Shown: positions 8,658 through 18,151 of the stretch, piece after piece
Numbering within the stretch: position 1 is the stretch's first letter
Layout of the letters: the number at the start of each line of letters is the position of its first letter
Source: Pseudomonadales bacterium
GTDB lineage: Bacteria; Pseudomonadota; Gammaproteobacteria; Pseudomonadales; Azotimanducaceae
Direction of reading: 5' to 3'
Assembly: GCA_017642855.1 (NCBI GenBank)
Contig: JAEPOO010000002.1
Coordinates: forward strand, 829,545-893,544
DNA length: 64,000 nt
Notes under the pieces: generated by a model
What the model saw: the letters and a program-made list of their open reading frames with translations, nothing else
Told to the model about the DNA's origin: nothing
The model's database searches: none
Made by a program: the position numbers and the translations under genes

Positions 8658-10543
8658 CTGGGAACGACGATTCACTTGGCCTGAAGCGTGACATTCCACG
8701 TCGGGACATTTTGCAGGGATTTGGCGTGCTAGGTGCGGGCTCTCTGCTTCCGAGAAATGTCTTCGCGCAGTCAGCCAAAAGCGAATATTATCCTCCCGCT
8801 CGAACCGGGATGAGGGGAAGTCATCCCGGTTCTTTCGAAGCGGCACACGAACGAATTCAAAACCGTGCCAGATACTATCAGGTTGATGAAAAATCCAATT
8901 ACTATGATCTGGTGGTGGTTGGTGCCGGAATCAGTGGACTGTCCGCTGCTTTTTTCTATCGGCAACGCCATCGTGACGCAAAAATTCTGATACTGGACAA
9001 TCATGATGACTTCGGTGGTCATGCCAAGCGTAATGAATTTTTGGTGAATGGCCAGAGGCTGATTGGGTACGGCGGAAGCCAGACGATGGTTGAGCCCTCC
9101 AGCTACAGTCGTACCGTTAAACGACTATTACGTGCCCTTGATATTGATCCGTCGATTTTCGAGACTGCCTACGATCAGGATTTCTATAAAAGGCACGACC
9201 TGGGTGCCGGCATACATTTCGATAAAGCCAACTTCGGCGTAGATCGTGTTGTTCGCTACGACCTGGGTATGTTTGATGGCTACTATCCGCTAGCCCCTTC
9301 AGATTTGTCGCCCGAAGAAATGGTTGCCCAGTTACCCATTTCGTCGACAGCTCAACAACAGTTACTCAAAGTGATGGTCACGACCGAAGATCGTTTGCCT
9401 GACTATAAGGGATGGCGAAAAGACGAGTACCTGTACTACATCAGTTATCGAAAATTTTTGGAAAAACATCTTGGTGTAACCGATCCGGATGTCTTTAAGG
9501 TCTTGCAGGATCTTTCCTACGACTCGGGCGTTGGAATCGAGGCAGTCAATGCCTGGTCTGCGATGAACTCCGGAGGGCTTCCGGGGCGAGACGCCACCGG
9601 TCTGGATCCGTATGTTGACCCTGAACCCTACATCCATCACTTCCCAGATGGGAATGCCACAATAGCCAGAGCCCTGGTTCATAAACTCATCCCAGAGACT
9701 CTCGGCAGCCAATCCATCAATGCTGGGGTCACCAGTCAGCTCGACTACAGCAAACTGGATCTCCCTGGCAGCGATGTCAGAATCAGGTTGAACAGCACGG
9801 TTCTACAGGTGGAAAACGATTCGGACAATAAGCATGTGAGTCTGGCCTATCATCGTGACGGAACGCATTATGGCATCCGGGCTGGGCACTGTGTGATGGC
9901 GGGATACAACGCAATGCTGCCTTACATTGTCAAAGGCTTGCCTGGTATCCAGGCGGCGGCTTTATCGGAGCAGGTCAAGGTGCCTATTCTTTATTCTAAT
10001 GTCGCGCTGCGAAACTGGCAGGCCTGGCATAAGATGCGACTTGGTGCAGCGGTTTCGCCAACTGGCTATCACGTGGTCAGTGCCTTGGACTTTCCGGTAT
10101 CCATCGGTGATTACCGGCACTCTCAACAGCCCGACGAGCCGATTATCGTGCAGATGCAACGCTTTCCACATGCTTCTAACTCAGGATTGACCGCCAAAGA
10201 ACAGTTTCGTGTGGGTCGACAGGAGTTGATCGGCACGAGCTTTGAAACCATAGAGACAAATATTCGGGAACAATTAGGCAGCATGTTGTCTGAGGGTGGA
10301 TTTGATCCCGCTCGGGACATCGAGGGAATTACTGTGAATCGATGGGCTCACGGATACTCATCTTGGTACAACCCGTTATTCGAGGCGAATTACGATGAAG
10401 ATGATGACCCTCGATATGCTCACGTTCAGGCGCGAAAACGCCATGGCCGGATTACGATTGCTGGATCAGACTCAGCGGCCGTGGCGTTGATGGACGCTGC
10501 AATAGAGCAGGCTTATCGAGCGGTAAGAGAGTTGCCCCGGTGA
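8654..10543 (+). CDS. Tat-exported spermidine-dehydrogenase-like flavoprotein
   Basis: At 629 residues this matches the length of SpdH-type spermidine dehydrogenases. A twin-arginine signal is present: R16-R17 in IPRRDILQGF, a hydrophobic stretch to about residue 32, and a cleavage-like VFAQSA near residue 40. The mature part starts with the conserved YYPPARTGMRGSHPGSFEAAH block, then an FAD fold YDLVVVGAGISGLSAAFFY (about 84-102) and DNHDDFGGHAKRNEF. The C-terminal ITVNRWAHGY and ITIAGSDSAAVALMDAAIEQ complete the family pattern. Known SpdH oxidises spermidine to diaminopropane and 4-aminobutanal. The GTG start overlaps the upstream stop by four bases. A periplasmic enzyme is inferred; a diverged paralogue without Tat signal lies 1.3 kb downstream. 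Confidence 0.85.
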   Translation: MTGNDDSLGLKRDIPRRDILQGFGVLGAGSLLPRNVFAQSAKSEYYPPARTGMRGSHPGSFEAAHERIQNRARYYQVDEKSNYYDLVVVGAGISGLSAAFFYRQRHRDAKILILDNHDDFGGHAKRNEFLVNGQRLIGYGGSQTMVEPSSYSRTVKRLLRALDIDPSIFETAYDQDFYKRHDLGAGIHFDKANFGVDRVVRYDLGMFDGYYPLAPSDLSPEEMVAQLPISSTAQQQLLKVMVTTEDRLPDYKGWRKDEYLYYISYRKFLEKHLGVTDPDVFKVLQDLSYDSGVGIEAVNAWSAMNSGGLPGRDATGLDPYVDPEPYIHHFPDGNATIARALVHKLIPETLGSQSINAGVTSQLDYSKLDLPGSDVRIRLNSTVLQVENDSDNKHVSLAYHRDGTHYGIRAGHCVMAGYNAMLPYIVKGLPGIQAAALSEQVKVPILYSNVALRNWQAWHKMRLGAAVSPTGYHVVSALDFPVSIGDYRHSQQPDEPIIVQMQRFPHASNSGLTAKEQFRVGRQELIGTSFETIETNIREQLGSMLSEGGFDPARDIEGITVNRWAHGYSSWYNPLFEANYDEDDDPRYAHVQARKRHGRITIAGSDSAAVALMDAAIEQAYRAVRELPR

Positions 10544-10570
10544 TAATCTGCCAGAAGACGCAGGATGCGT

Positions 10571-11788
10571 TTATGGATCACTTAGTGTCTGAGATCGTTC
10601 TGCACTGAATCTCTGCAGGGTTCGCACGAGAATCAAAATACAGATCATCCCGGTAATCGGTGTCAGCACGGCCAGTGCGGAGTACCCACCCCTTTCTACG
10701 ATGAGACCGCCTACTGCGGCGCCGGGTGCGGCGCCTAGCCACCAGATAGCGTCGGTCGCAACCACCCAACGACCTCGGTCGTCCATCTCAGCGAGTACAC
10801 CCAACATATAAGGCACAAGGAAGTAGTAAGCGATATTCCAACCCAGATAGCTTGCGGCGAACAGAATAGGTATCGTGCCGAGCGCGAGGGTAGATGCGAA
10901 GGTCACATTGAACACGATACCGATGATGATCGGTCGGGTATTACCAAATCGGCTGCCAAGCCAGGCAGCCAGTATGCCGCCGGATAGTCCGAGGAAGGAT
11001 GCAATACCGAGAATTTCACCAATTCGGTACTCCTCCAGTCCGGCGCGCAGGCCAAACTGCTCAAGAAACACCTGCGTTGCTCCCTGGCCAATCTCGTAGA
11101 TAAAAAGTGCCGTCATGGCGAGAATAGCGAAGCGTGCATTGGGTGCGTCCCGGACACCCAGGCGTTCCAGTTGTCGAGGAACAAAGGAAAGGTTTTGCAG
11201 TGACTTGTCACTTGCTGTTTCCGCTGCTTGCGGCGGATTTAGCCAGACGATGGCGGGCACGCAAATAATCACGGCAATGGCCATGCCATAGTAACCTCCC
11301 TCAGAGCCATAGGGCACAGTAAGGTAAGGCGTAATCACCAGCGTTGCCGCGCCGATGAGTCCCCAACTGACGCCGACGATCGCAAATATGCGTTGAGGAT
11401 CCGCTGAGGAGGCGGCGGATGCTGTTCCAGATGCCCCGATCAATCCTCCCGCGAAACCTGCAATGAGTCTGCAGATCCTGAGAACTTCGAAACTTTCAGT
11501 GGATGCCGAAATGACATTGACGATGACAAGAACGCTGCAACCCAGCGCCGCAGCTTTTACGCGTGAAACTCGTGAGAGTGGCCCGGCAACCACCAGTGCT
11601 GTCAGAGCAAAAACTGTCAGTTCCTGCGTGAACATGACGCCTACAGCCATCTCTCCCAGTGCGTAACGTTCCATGATCGGACCATACATCTGCGCCTGGG
11701 CGTAGTAGCTCATCTGGGCGAGATACCAGCAGGCTGTGCAGGATATGAGTGTTCTGATGTAAGCCGCAGAATATGTCACTTTGTTCAT
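10571..11788 (-). CDS. MFS transporter
   Basis: This 405-residue protein has about 12 hydrophobic segments and fits the major facilitator superfamily. Features seen are an N-terminal half ending near a LVVAGPLSRVSRVKAAALG loop (the position of the conserved loop 2-3 motif), glycine-rich helices such as IAGFAGGLIGASGTASAA, and a second half with AAWLGSRFGNTRPIIIGI, again the loop 2-3 type. It lies in reverse orientation between the two spermidine-dehydrogenase-like genes and is convergent with the first and divergent from the second. A role in uptake or efflux of the cluster's substrate is a reasonable inference, but the family gives no substrate. The start MNKVTYSAAYIRTLISC is accepted; no strong ribosome site is seen. 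Confidence 0.85.
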   Translation of the reverse strand: MNKVTYSAAYIRTLISCTACWYLAQMSYYAQAQMYGPIMERYALGEMAVGVMFTQELTVFALTALVVAGPLSRVSRVKAAALGCSVLVIVNVISASTESFEVLRICRLIAGFAGGLIGASGTASAASSADPQRIFAIVGVSWGLIGAATLVITPYLTVPYGSEGGYYGMAIAVIICVPAIVWLNPPQAAETASDKSLQNLSFVPRQLERLGVRDAPNARFAILAMTALFIYEIGQGATQVFLEQFGLRAGLEEYRIGEILGIASFLGLSGGILAAWLGSRFGNTRPIIIGIVFNVTFASTLALGTIPILFAASYLGWNIAYYFLVPYMLGVLAEMDDRGRWVVATDAIWWLGAAPGAAVGGLIVERGGYSALAVLTPITGMICILILVRTLQRFSAERSQTLSDP

Positions 11789-11832
11789 GCGTCGAGCCTC
11801 TAAACGGAACCAGCAGGCTACACCGCCTGAAA

Positions 11833-11877
11833 GATAGAAACTATCATGCGGGTAGGACAGAGACTACTGCGTATAAT
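11833..11877 (+). promoter_or_regulatory. Possible promoter/operator in the divergent gap
   Basis: The 96-bp gap between the MFS gene and the second spermidine-dehydrogenase-like gene holds a perfect TATAAT (11872-11877) only 7 bp before ATG 11885. It also holds a short palindrome GATAG-AAA-CTATC (11833-11845). No matching -35 hexamer is visible. If used, this -10 would give a nearly leaderless mRNA; both elements are short enough to be chance. Confidence 0.25.
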
Positions 11878-11884
11878 CGATTGC

Positions 11885-13621
11885 ATGGAAAATGACACTT
11901 CTAAGCGGCACTATCCCCCGGCACAACAAGGGCTTCGCGGCAGCCATCCTGGCTCGTTTGATACGGCTCATCTTCTCCGTGACGGGACACGTTGGTCTGA
12001 TGGTCGGGATACTGGGGAGTTTTATGACCTGATTGTTGTCGGTGGCGGGCTAAGCGGCCTAGCCAGTGCGTGGTTTTATCATCAGAAGAGACCTAAGGCC
12101 CGTATCCTCATCCTCGAAAACCACGATGATTTTGGCGGCCATGCGCGACGTAATGAATTCCATATTGGTGATCGCATGCTGCTGACAAACGGCGGGACAA
12201 TCAATATTGAGAACTACAATGCCTACGGTGAAGGGGCGCGGTATCTTTTTGAATCGATTGGTGTTGATCCCACGCGCTATGAGGAGTTTCACGACGATGA
12301 TGTATACCGTGGACTGGAAGCGGGCATGTTCTTTAACAAAGAACGTTATGGTGAAGACCTGCTGGTTAAAGGCGCGGGTCGGCGCCCTTGGGCAGAATTC
12401 TTTGCTGATGCTCCCCTGTCCGATCAGGCACGTGATGATCTCGCTCGGCTTTTTGATTCAAATGAAGATTATCTTGCTGCACTGAATGTTGAGGAAAAAT
12501 CCCATCGGTTGCGACAGATGAGTTACGAAGAGTTTTTACGCGACATTGTGGGCATTTGTGACGAAGCGATCAGCGTACTTGAACAGGACAGTTATTGGGC
12601 GATCGGGAATGATTGTCTATCCGCGTGGGCGGCAACCGCGGATGGTTCGCCGGGGACCAGGGGGCTTGGATTAAGAAAGCCGAGGAAGGATTCAGTTTAT
12701 TTCCAGTTTCCGGATGGTAACGCCTCCATTGCACGAATGCTGGTGCGTGACCTGAACCCAATTGTGGCTGTGGGCAACACCATGGAAGATATTGTCTCTG
12801 CACAATTTAATTACGAAAAGCTGGATGACCCCGATGCACAAGTTCGGATTCGGCTTTCCAGTACTGTGACGAATGTGCGTCACGAGGGAGACCCTGAATC
12901 AGCCGAAACTGTTTCAGTTTCGTACATTCATGGTGGCGAGCGTTTTCGAGTTCGCGCCTCCAATGTTGTGTTGGCTTGTTACCACAGCATCATTCCTCAC
13001 ATCTGCTCTGATCTGCCTGAGTGGCAGTCCAAGGCATTGGCATTGTCTCTAAAGGGAACGTTGATCTATGCCAATGTGGCGGTGAGAAACTGGCAACCGT
13101 TCAAAAATCTCGGCGTGAATCGAATCGATTGCCCGGGATCTTATTTCAGCGCTCTGAGACTTCAGAATCCGATAAGCATGGGCGACTACCAGCACGCGCG
13201 ATCACCTGCGGAGCCTAACGTCATCAATCTGTTCCACACCCCCCGGGGCCCTGGTAACACGCCGCAGGAACAGTGGAAGAATGGCCGCGAAACAATGCTC
13301 GACGCTTCGCTTGAAGACTATGAAAGAGAAATTCGGCAACAGTTGGCGCGCATACTTGGACCTGCTGGATTTGATGTAGAGAAGGACATACTCGGTATCA
13401 CAGTGAATAGGTGGGCTCATGGCTATGCGTACAGCCAGAACCCGGAAACTGGAGAGATAGCGTACCTGTTAGACGAGGTGTCTGAGGACTATGCGCCCTG
13501 GATCGCAGGCAGGCAGGCTCACGGCCGAATGGTTTTTGCGAACTCAGATGCTGCAGCGATCGCTATGACTGAAGAAGCCATTGGTGAGGCGCACCGCGCT
13601 GTGTCGGAGCTCGTCCCATAG
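11885..13621 (+). CDS. Spermidine-dehydrogenase-like flavoprotein, non-Tat paralogue
   Basis: This 578-residue protein is a clear paralogue of the one at 8654. It shares HYPPAQQGLRGSHPGSFDTAH, YDLIVVGGGLSGLASAWFYH, ENHDDFGGHARRNEF, FQFPDGNASIARMLVRDL, ITVNRWAHGY and a C-terminal MVFANSDAAAIAMTEEAIGE. It lacks any signal peptide: the conserved YPPA block starts within ten residues of the chosen start MENDTSK. A longer start at 11846 would add MRVGQRLLRIIDC, which is not a Tat signal. The pair may therefore act in different compartments or on different substrates. The gene is divergent from the MFS gene and followed 64 bp later by the amidohydrolase lipoprotein. The spermidine assignment is by family only. 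Confidence 0.83.
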   Translation: MENDTSKRHYPPAQQGLRGSHPGSFDTAHLLRDGTRWSDGRDTGEFYDLIVVGGGLSGLASAWFYHQKRPKARILILENHDDFGGHARRNEFHIGDRMLLTNGGTINIENYNAYGEGARYLFESIGVDPTRYEEFHDDDVYRGLEAGMFFNKERYGEDLLVKGAGRRPWAEFFADAPLSDQARDDLARLFDSNEDYLAALNVEEKSHRLRQMSYEEFLRDIVGICDEAISVLEQDSYWAIGNDCLSAWAATADGSPGTRGLGLRKPRKDSVYFQFPDGNASIARMLVRDLNPIVAVGNTMEDIVSAQFNYEKLDDPDAQVRIRLSSTVTNVRHEGDPESAETVSVSYIHGGERFRVRASNVVLACYHSIIPHICSDLPEWQSKALALSLKGTLIYANVAVRNWQPFKNLGVNRIDCPGSYFSALRLQNPISMGDYQHARSPAEPNVINLFHTPRGPGNTPQEQWKNGRETMLDASLEDYEREIRQQLARILGPAGFDVEKDILGITVNRWAHGYAYSQNPETGEIAYLLDEVSEDYAPWIAGRQAHGRMVFANSDAAAIAMTEEAIGEAHRAVSELVP

Positions 13622-13685
13622 CGCCCGGTTCTCCCACGCCTATCGGTGGAGAAGAAATCGAGCCTCATTCGGATGGTAATAAGTG

Positions 13686-15467
13686 ATGTTTCGAAAGGTC
13701 ATCTACGCCTACATGATTGTTGTATTGCTTGGGTTCGCGTCTGGCTGCCAGAAACGCGCGGAATCCGTGAGCGACCCTGTGCTCGACTCCAGTCTTGTTA
13801 ACGCTGACCTGGTTATCAAAAACGCAAAGATATTTACGGGTAGTCCAAAGCAACCTTGGGCAGAGGTTTTGGTTGTTAAAGACGGTAAATTTGTTTTCGT
13901 AGGAACACGGAAAGATGCCGAGCTCTTTTCGAGTGATGTTGTTTTTGATGTTAGGGGCAAACTTATCATCCCCGGCATGGTTGATGCTCATGCTCACCCT
14001 GGTTACGTCAATGTCGAACAGTTCGGCTATGTCGAGGGAAAAACATCCAAAGAGATCTTGTCCGCAATTAGAAGCTATGCGGATCGACACCCGGATAAAG
14101 ATTGGCTTCGTCTATGTTGCTGGCCGACCGATATGTTTGTTTCAGGGGATCAAGGACCCAGAAAGGAATGGCTCGATGAGATTGTTCCTGATCGACTGGT
14201 TTGGTTTGAGAGCGAGACGGCGCATGACTATTGGCTAAACTCAAAAGCGCTAAAACACCTGGGTATCGATGAGAACACTGTAGACCCGAAGCCCGGGCTT
14301 GCCATGTATGCCCGTGATGAAACGGGAGAACCAACTGGCTGGCTGAAAGAAGGGGCGGGCGTGCAGTATTTTTCACAAGAATTTCAACTCACGGATGAGA
14401 AGCTTATGCGGCGCCACAAAGAGAGTGTCGCTGAAACGCTTCAAATACTGAGTAGGCATGGAATTACGTCACTCTTTGACGCGGGTAATAAAGGATTCGG
14501 TGACTATGTCTATGCGGTGATCTCCGAGCTTGAGAAAGAGGGCAGGTTGCCACTTCGTTACTATGGCACCTATCAGATCTTCGTGCCTACGAGAGCCGAT
14601 GATGCGATCGCTGAGTTGAAACGTTACCGGCGCGAGTATGGAGGGGAGCGTCTCCGCTTCAATTCAGTAAAAGTTTTTATGGATGGGATCACAGCTAACC
14701 GGTCAGCGTCATACTCAGAAACCTATAAGGGTATGTCGGAAACGGTTCAGCCGATGTTCTCAGTAGAAGAACTTCTGGAGCTCTTGCTGGCGCTTCATGA
14801 GGAGAAGCTTGATCTGCACGTACATGCGATTGGAGATCTCGCAGTCGGGACTGTTCTGGATGCAGTAGAAGCGGCACAAACAATTGTGTCGGAAGACTTT
14901 TATCCACGGATAACTGTCGCGCACATTGCAATATTGAACCCTCTTGATGTGCCAAGGTTCAAGAAGCTTGGCGTGATCGCCAACTTTTCTCCGTGGTGGT
15001 TTGGTGCTGAACCCAATGACGTCGCAGAGGGCCTGCTGGGATCGGAGCGCTACGACCGGATGTATCAAGCGAAATCGATTTTCGATACTGGTGCGACGGT
15101 CACCTTTTCGAGCGATGAATGGTGGGGCGGGGAAATGTTGCCCACTTACATCAGTCCGTATCTTGGGATGCAAGTGGGACACACGCGGCAGTATCCGAAA
15201 GATTGGTGGGTAACCGATAGCGATGGAGCGAGAAGTCCACTGGACGAGCGATTAGAACTTGTGCAACTACTGGAAGGTTACACAAGCCATGGGGCTTACC
15301 AACTTCGCCTCGAAGACCAGCTAGGTTCTATTGAAGCAGGCAAAATTGCTGACTTTGTCATGCTTAATGAAAATCTTTTCTCAATAGATTCCGATCAAAT
15401 TTTGCGGCTCAGGCCTTCGGCAGTCGTGATGGAAGGTGACGTCGTTCAGGGCTCTCTGTCGAATTAG
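13686..15467 (+). CDS. Amidohydrolase (YtcJ-like, amidohydrolase 3 family) lipoprotein
   Basis: The protein (593 residues) begins with a lipoprotein signal: a hydrophobic YAYMIVVLLGFASGC with the lipobox FASGC, so Cys at about residue 21 would be lipidated. The mature domain is a metal-dependent amidohydrolase of the YtcJ/N-substituted formamide deformylase type. LIIPGMVDAHAHPGYVN gives the first metal-binding HxH, LDLHVHAIGDLAVG the central His pair, and TFSSDEWWGG the late Asp. Family members hydrolyse amide or formamide bonds. Start at ATG 13686 is preferred over the adjacent GTG. It lies in line with the second flavoprotein gene, which would make aldehyde or amide intermediates a plausible link, but the substrate is unknown. 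Confidence 0.88.
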   Translation: MFRKVIYAYMIVVLLGFASGCQKRAESVSDPVLDSSLVNADLVIKNAKIFTGSPKQPWAEVLVVKDGKFVFVGTRKDAELFSSDVVFDVRGKLIIPGMVDAHAHPGYVNVEQFGYVEGKTSKEILSAIRSYADRHPDKDWLRLCCWPTDMFVSGDQGPRKEWLDEIVPDRLVWFESETAHDYWLNSKALKHLGIDENTVDPKPGLAMYARDETGEPTGWLKEGAGVQYFSQEFQLTDEKLMRRHKESVAETLQILSRHGITSLFDAGNKGFGDYVYAVISELEKEGRLPLRYYGTYQIFVPTRADDAIAELKRYRREYGGERLRFNSVKVFMDGITANRSASYSETYKGMSETVQPMFSVEELLELLLALHEEKLDLHVHAIGDLAVGTVLDAVEAAQTIVSEDFYPRITVAHIAILNPLDVPRFKKLGVIANFSPWWFGAEPNDVAEGLLGSERYDRMYQAKSIFDTGATVTFSSDEWWGGEMLPTYISPYLGMQVGHTRQYPKDWWVTDSDGARSPLDERLELVQLLEGYTSHGAYQLRLEDQLGSIEAGKIADFVMLNENLFSIDSDQILRLRPSAVVMEGDVVQGSLSN

Positions 15468-15691
15468 CTAGATGAGGCCAGACATCTGTAAGATTCCGAG
15501 TCGCTCCGTTTTACATGGGAATGTTTAAGTGTCTGCCGAATACTTTGATTTCGGAAGCTGGCACAGGCCGTTATCGTAACCGTCAATCTTCCGTAAATGA
15601 GACGGCTTTCGGCTGGCTATCTCAGGTTGCTCAGATTCGTTAGACTGCCAAAATATCAGAGACGACTTTTCTAACGATACGGAGCAATGAC

Positions 15692-17113
15692 ATGCCTCAA
15701 GTGAACGCTGGCGCCCCTTCCGAAAATTTTTTCCTGAACGGTAACTTCAGTCCTGTGGCTGAAGAACGAGATGCCGAGGAAATGGAGGTCATAGGTAGCA
15801 TTCCTCAGGATCTTGCTGGCCATTTTCTAAGAATTGGTCCTAATCCTGTTTACGTGTTTAGCGAAGAGGCGTACCACACCTTCGATGGCGACGGTATGAT
15901 TCATGCGATAGAGTTTGACAATGGCTCGGCTCGGTACCGTAATCGTTTTGTCCAGAACGAAGGTTTTAAGTTGGAGCAGGAGCGTGGAGACTGGATCTAT
16001 AAGGGCATGAATTCTATGATGGATCCGACGCCACCTCGGGTGCCTGAAGGTGCGCCGACAGGTAAGAATCTGGCAAACACAGCGTTTGCGTATCACAACA
16101 ACACTTTGTATGCGCTCCATGAACCTTCCCAGCCAACAATAATAGGCTTACCTGATCTAACAACTATTGGAACCACTGACTTCAACGGCAAGTTGACACA
16201 CCCATTCACGGCGCACCCGAAGGTTGACGGGAAGTCAGGTGAAATGATGACCTATGGTTACTCTTTCATGTCTGAACCTTACGTGACTTACTCAGTCATC
16301 AATGCTGAAGGTGAATTGGTTCACAGCACACCCGTGACCATTCCTAAACCGGTCTTCATGCACGATTTCGCAGCCAGCGAGAAATACTCGGTGTTCCTCG
16401 ATTTTCCGATTACCCTGGATATTGAGCGAGCGATATCGGGTGGGCCGGCACTTGGGTTTGAAGCTGACCACGGTTCAAGGATTGGTCTGTTGCCACGCCA
16501 CGGAACAGATGCTGATATCCAGTGGTTTGAAGTGGAAACTGGTGTTGTCGTGCATACGGCCAACGCCTGGGACGACGGAGACGAACTGATTCTGCAGGCG
16601 TCTCGATCTATCAACGCCGACATTGCGGGAGCAGGCACATCAGAGGGTAATAATCTTTCTGAGAACCAAGGCAAGCTTTATGAATGGCGACTCAATACCA
16701 AGACCGGCGAGGTTGCAGAGAGAACTTTGAGTGACTTCCCCTGTGACTTTACGAGGGTGAATGATGTTTATGCGTGCCACGCAACTCGATATGTCTATGC
16801 GGCAGTATTTAATCCAACCCGACCGTTTACTTTTGATGGAGTCATGAAATACGACAACACAGAAGATTCAACAGAGGTATTCAGGTTCGGCGAAAATCGT
16901 CATGGTGGCGAAGCGGTTTTCGCACCGAAAGTTGACGCGAAAGAAGAAGATGACGGGTACCTGATTTGCTTCGTTCATGATGAAGCAAGAGATCAAAGTG
17001 AATGCCAGATCATCGATGCTCGGGATGTTGTCGCTGGACCGGTGGCTAGGATCATCATGCCATTTCGGGTGCCTTACGGCTTCCATTCTGGTTGGGTCAG
17101 TGCAAACAGCTAA
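15692..17113 (+). CDS. Carotenoid oxygenase (RPE65 family) 1
   Basis: Non-haem Fe(II) oxygenases of this family split conjugated double bonds of apocarotenoids, carotenoids or stilbenes. All four iron-binding His are visible in the right order: His175 (FTAHPKVDG), His224 (VFMHDFAAS), His288 (VVHTANAW) and His465 (YGFHSGWV). The early FLRIGPNPV and YHTFDGDGMIH blocks are also typical. The 473-residue length is normal and no signal is present. The start MPQVNAGAP has a plausible ACGGAGCA site upstream. A clear paralogue lies at 45661. The gene is preceded by a 224-bp non-coding gap in which I see nothing certain, and is convergent with the PhyH gene. Substrate specificity cannot be read from sequence. 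Confidence 0.93.
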   Translation: MPQVNAGAPSENFFLNGNFSPVAEERDAEEMEVIGSIPQDLAGHFLRIGPNPVYVFSEEAYHTFDGDGMIHAIEFDNGSARYRNRFVQNEGFKLEQERGDWIYKGMNSMMDPTPPRVPEGAPTGKNLANTAFAYHNNTLYALHEPSQPTIIGLPDLTTIGTTDFNGKLTHPFTAHPKVDGKSGEMMTYGYSFMSEPYVTYSVINAEGELVHSTPVTIPKPVFMHDFAASEKYSVFLDFPITLDIERAISGGPALGFEADHGSRIGLLPRHGTDADIQWFEVETGVVVHTANAWDDGDELILQASRSINADIAGAGTSEGNNLSENQGKLYEWRLNTKTGEVAERTLSDFPCDFTRVNDVYACHATRYVYAAVFNPTRPFTFDGVMKYDNTEDSTEVFRFGENRHGGEAVFAPKVDAKEEDDGYLICFVHDEARDQSECQIIDARDVVAGPVARIIMPFRVPYGFHSGWVSANS

Positions 17114-17137
17114 TTACCTGACTGCTTGGGTGGCAAC

Positions 17138-18037
17138 TCAGGTTGCGGGTGCCCAGGCCACTGGGAACACGTCCGGGAATTCAGAAAGTTGCTGTCCATC
17201 CTTCGGATTGTGGTCATAAAGCGCGAGGGGATCAGGAATCGCCTGGCTTCTTCTGCGCAGATAGTGAACGTCGGGTCCTGCCCAAAGTGAAGCGTGGGAT
17301 CGACGAGGATGCGCGAGTTCTACCCCTCCCAACGCGGAGTGCAGAATGTGACCATGGAATAGGATGACGTCACCTGGCTCATAGTCCCACCCTAATATAT
17401 CGAATGATTCACGCTCGGCGTCGATACTGGGTAGCTCGGGTAAGCTGTCGTCGAGGAAAGAATCGAAATAGGTCCACTTCTCGTGTGCGTCGCGACCTAT
17501 TAGAATTTTTCCATCCACGAAGTCCTTTTCCAGTTGCGCTGCTGCCTCAGGGTTGCTCCGTGGATCTAAACCAACAGGTGGGCGATAGGTAACATTCCAA
17601 AGATGAGAACCTCTAACGACCTCCAGGCTTACGTTCCTTGGTGCCGGGTCGGCGCATACCCAGGCTCTGATGAGTTGATGCCCATCAACATTGTAGTAAC
17701 AGGTGTCCTGATGCCAGGCGCTGGGTGTGATCATCCCGGCGGGCTTGTAGAACATCTGATCCATGTAGAATCGAACCGGAGCGTTCAGGACCCTACCAAC
17801 AATCTCCGCAACGGGAGAGTTCTCAATAAATGCCTTAAGATCTGGAGAGTGAGATGCTGGGAACTGGTCTATTCGCAGCGGTGCATTGACGCCTGAAGAC
17901 ATCCCGTCAGGGTGAAGTTCAGAGTATTCCAGTCCGGCAGTGAGCATGTCGATCCATTCGTCGCTCAGAATCTCTTTCAATATCACTGCGCCGTCACGAT
18001 GAAAGTCGTGAATTTCTTCCTCAGAAATTGATCGCAC
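17138..18037 (-). CDS. Phytanoyl-CoA dioxygenase (PhyH) family protein
   Basis: The 299-residue protein fits Fe(II)/2-oxoglutarate dioxygenases of the PhyH family. The iron facial triad is represented by His109 and Asp111 (SAWHQDTCYYN) and a distal His in GDVILFHGHILHSALGGVE (about 222-240); Arg residues in AHPRRSHASLWA would bind 2-oxoglutarate. The N-terminal FHRDGAVILKEIL segment is the usual family opening. Start is GTG at 18037 with GGGAG seven bases upstream. Members hydroxylate fatty acyl-CoAs, small polar metabolites or natural products, so the substrate is open. It is divergent from the enoyl-CoA hydratase gene (114 bp gap), consistent with breakdown of branched or isoprenoid acyl chains. 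Confidence 0.88.
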   Translation of the reverse strand: MRSISEEEIHDFHRDGAVILKEILSDEWIDMLTAGLEYSELHPDGMSSGVNAPLRIDQFPASHSPDLKAFIENSPVAEIVGRVLNAPVRFYMDQMFYKPAGMITPSAWHQDTCYYNVDGHQLIRAWVCADPAPRNVSLEVVRGSHLWNVTYRPPVGLDPRSNPEAAAQLEKDFVDGKILIGRDAHEKWTYFDSFLDDSLPELPSIDAERESFDILGWDYEPGDVILFHGHILHSALGGVELAHPRRSHASLWAGPDVHYLRRRSQAIPDPLALYDHNPKDGQQLSEFPDVFPVAWAPAT

Positions 18038-18151
18038 AGAGGATCTCCCATTTGGTATCTAGGGAACTATAGCTGGTGTTAGCATGGGTAGAAAGCCCGC
18101 CGCTTGCTCAGCTGAATGCGCGTGGAGCACAGACCATCAAAGGAGAGCGAT

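Noticed and set aside
10556..10572. Terminator between the first SpdH-like gene and the MFS gene
   Set aside because: The ACGCA-GGA-TGCGT hairpin has only five pairs and a short T stretch; too weak to call.
11872..11877. Leaderless transcription from TATAAT before the second SpdH-like gene
   Set aside because: No -35 element is present and the hexamer alone is weak evidence, so it is kept only as a low-confidence feature.
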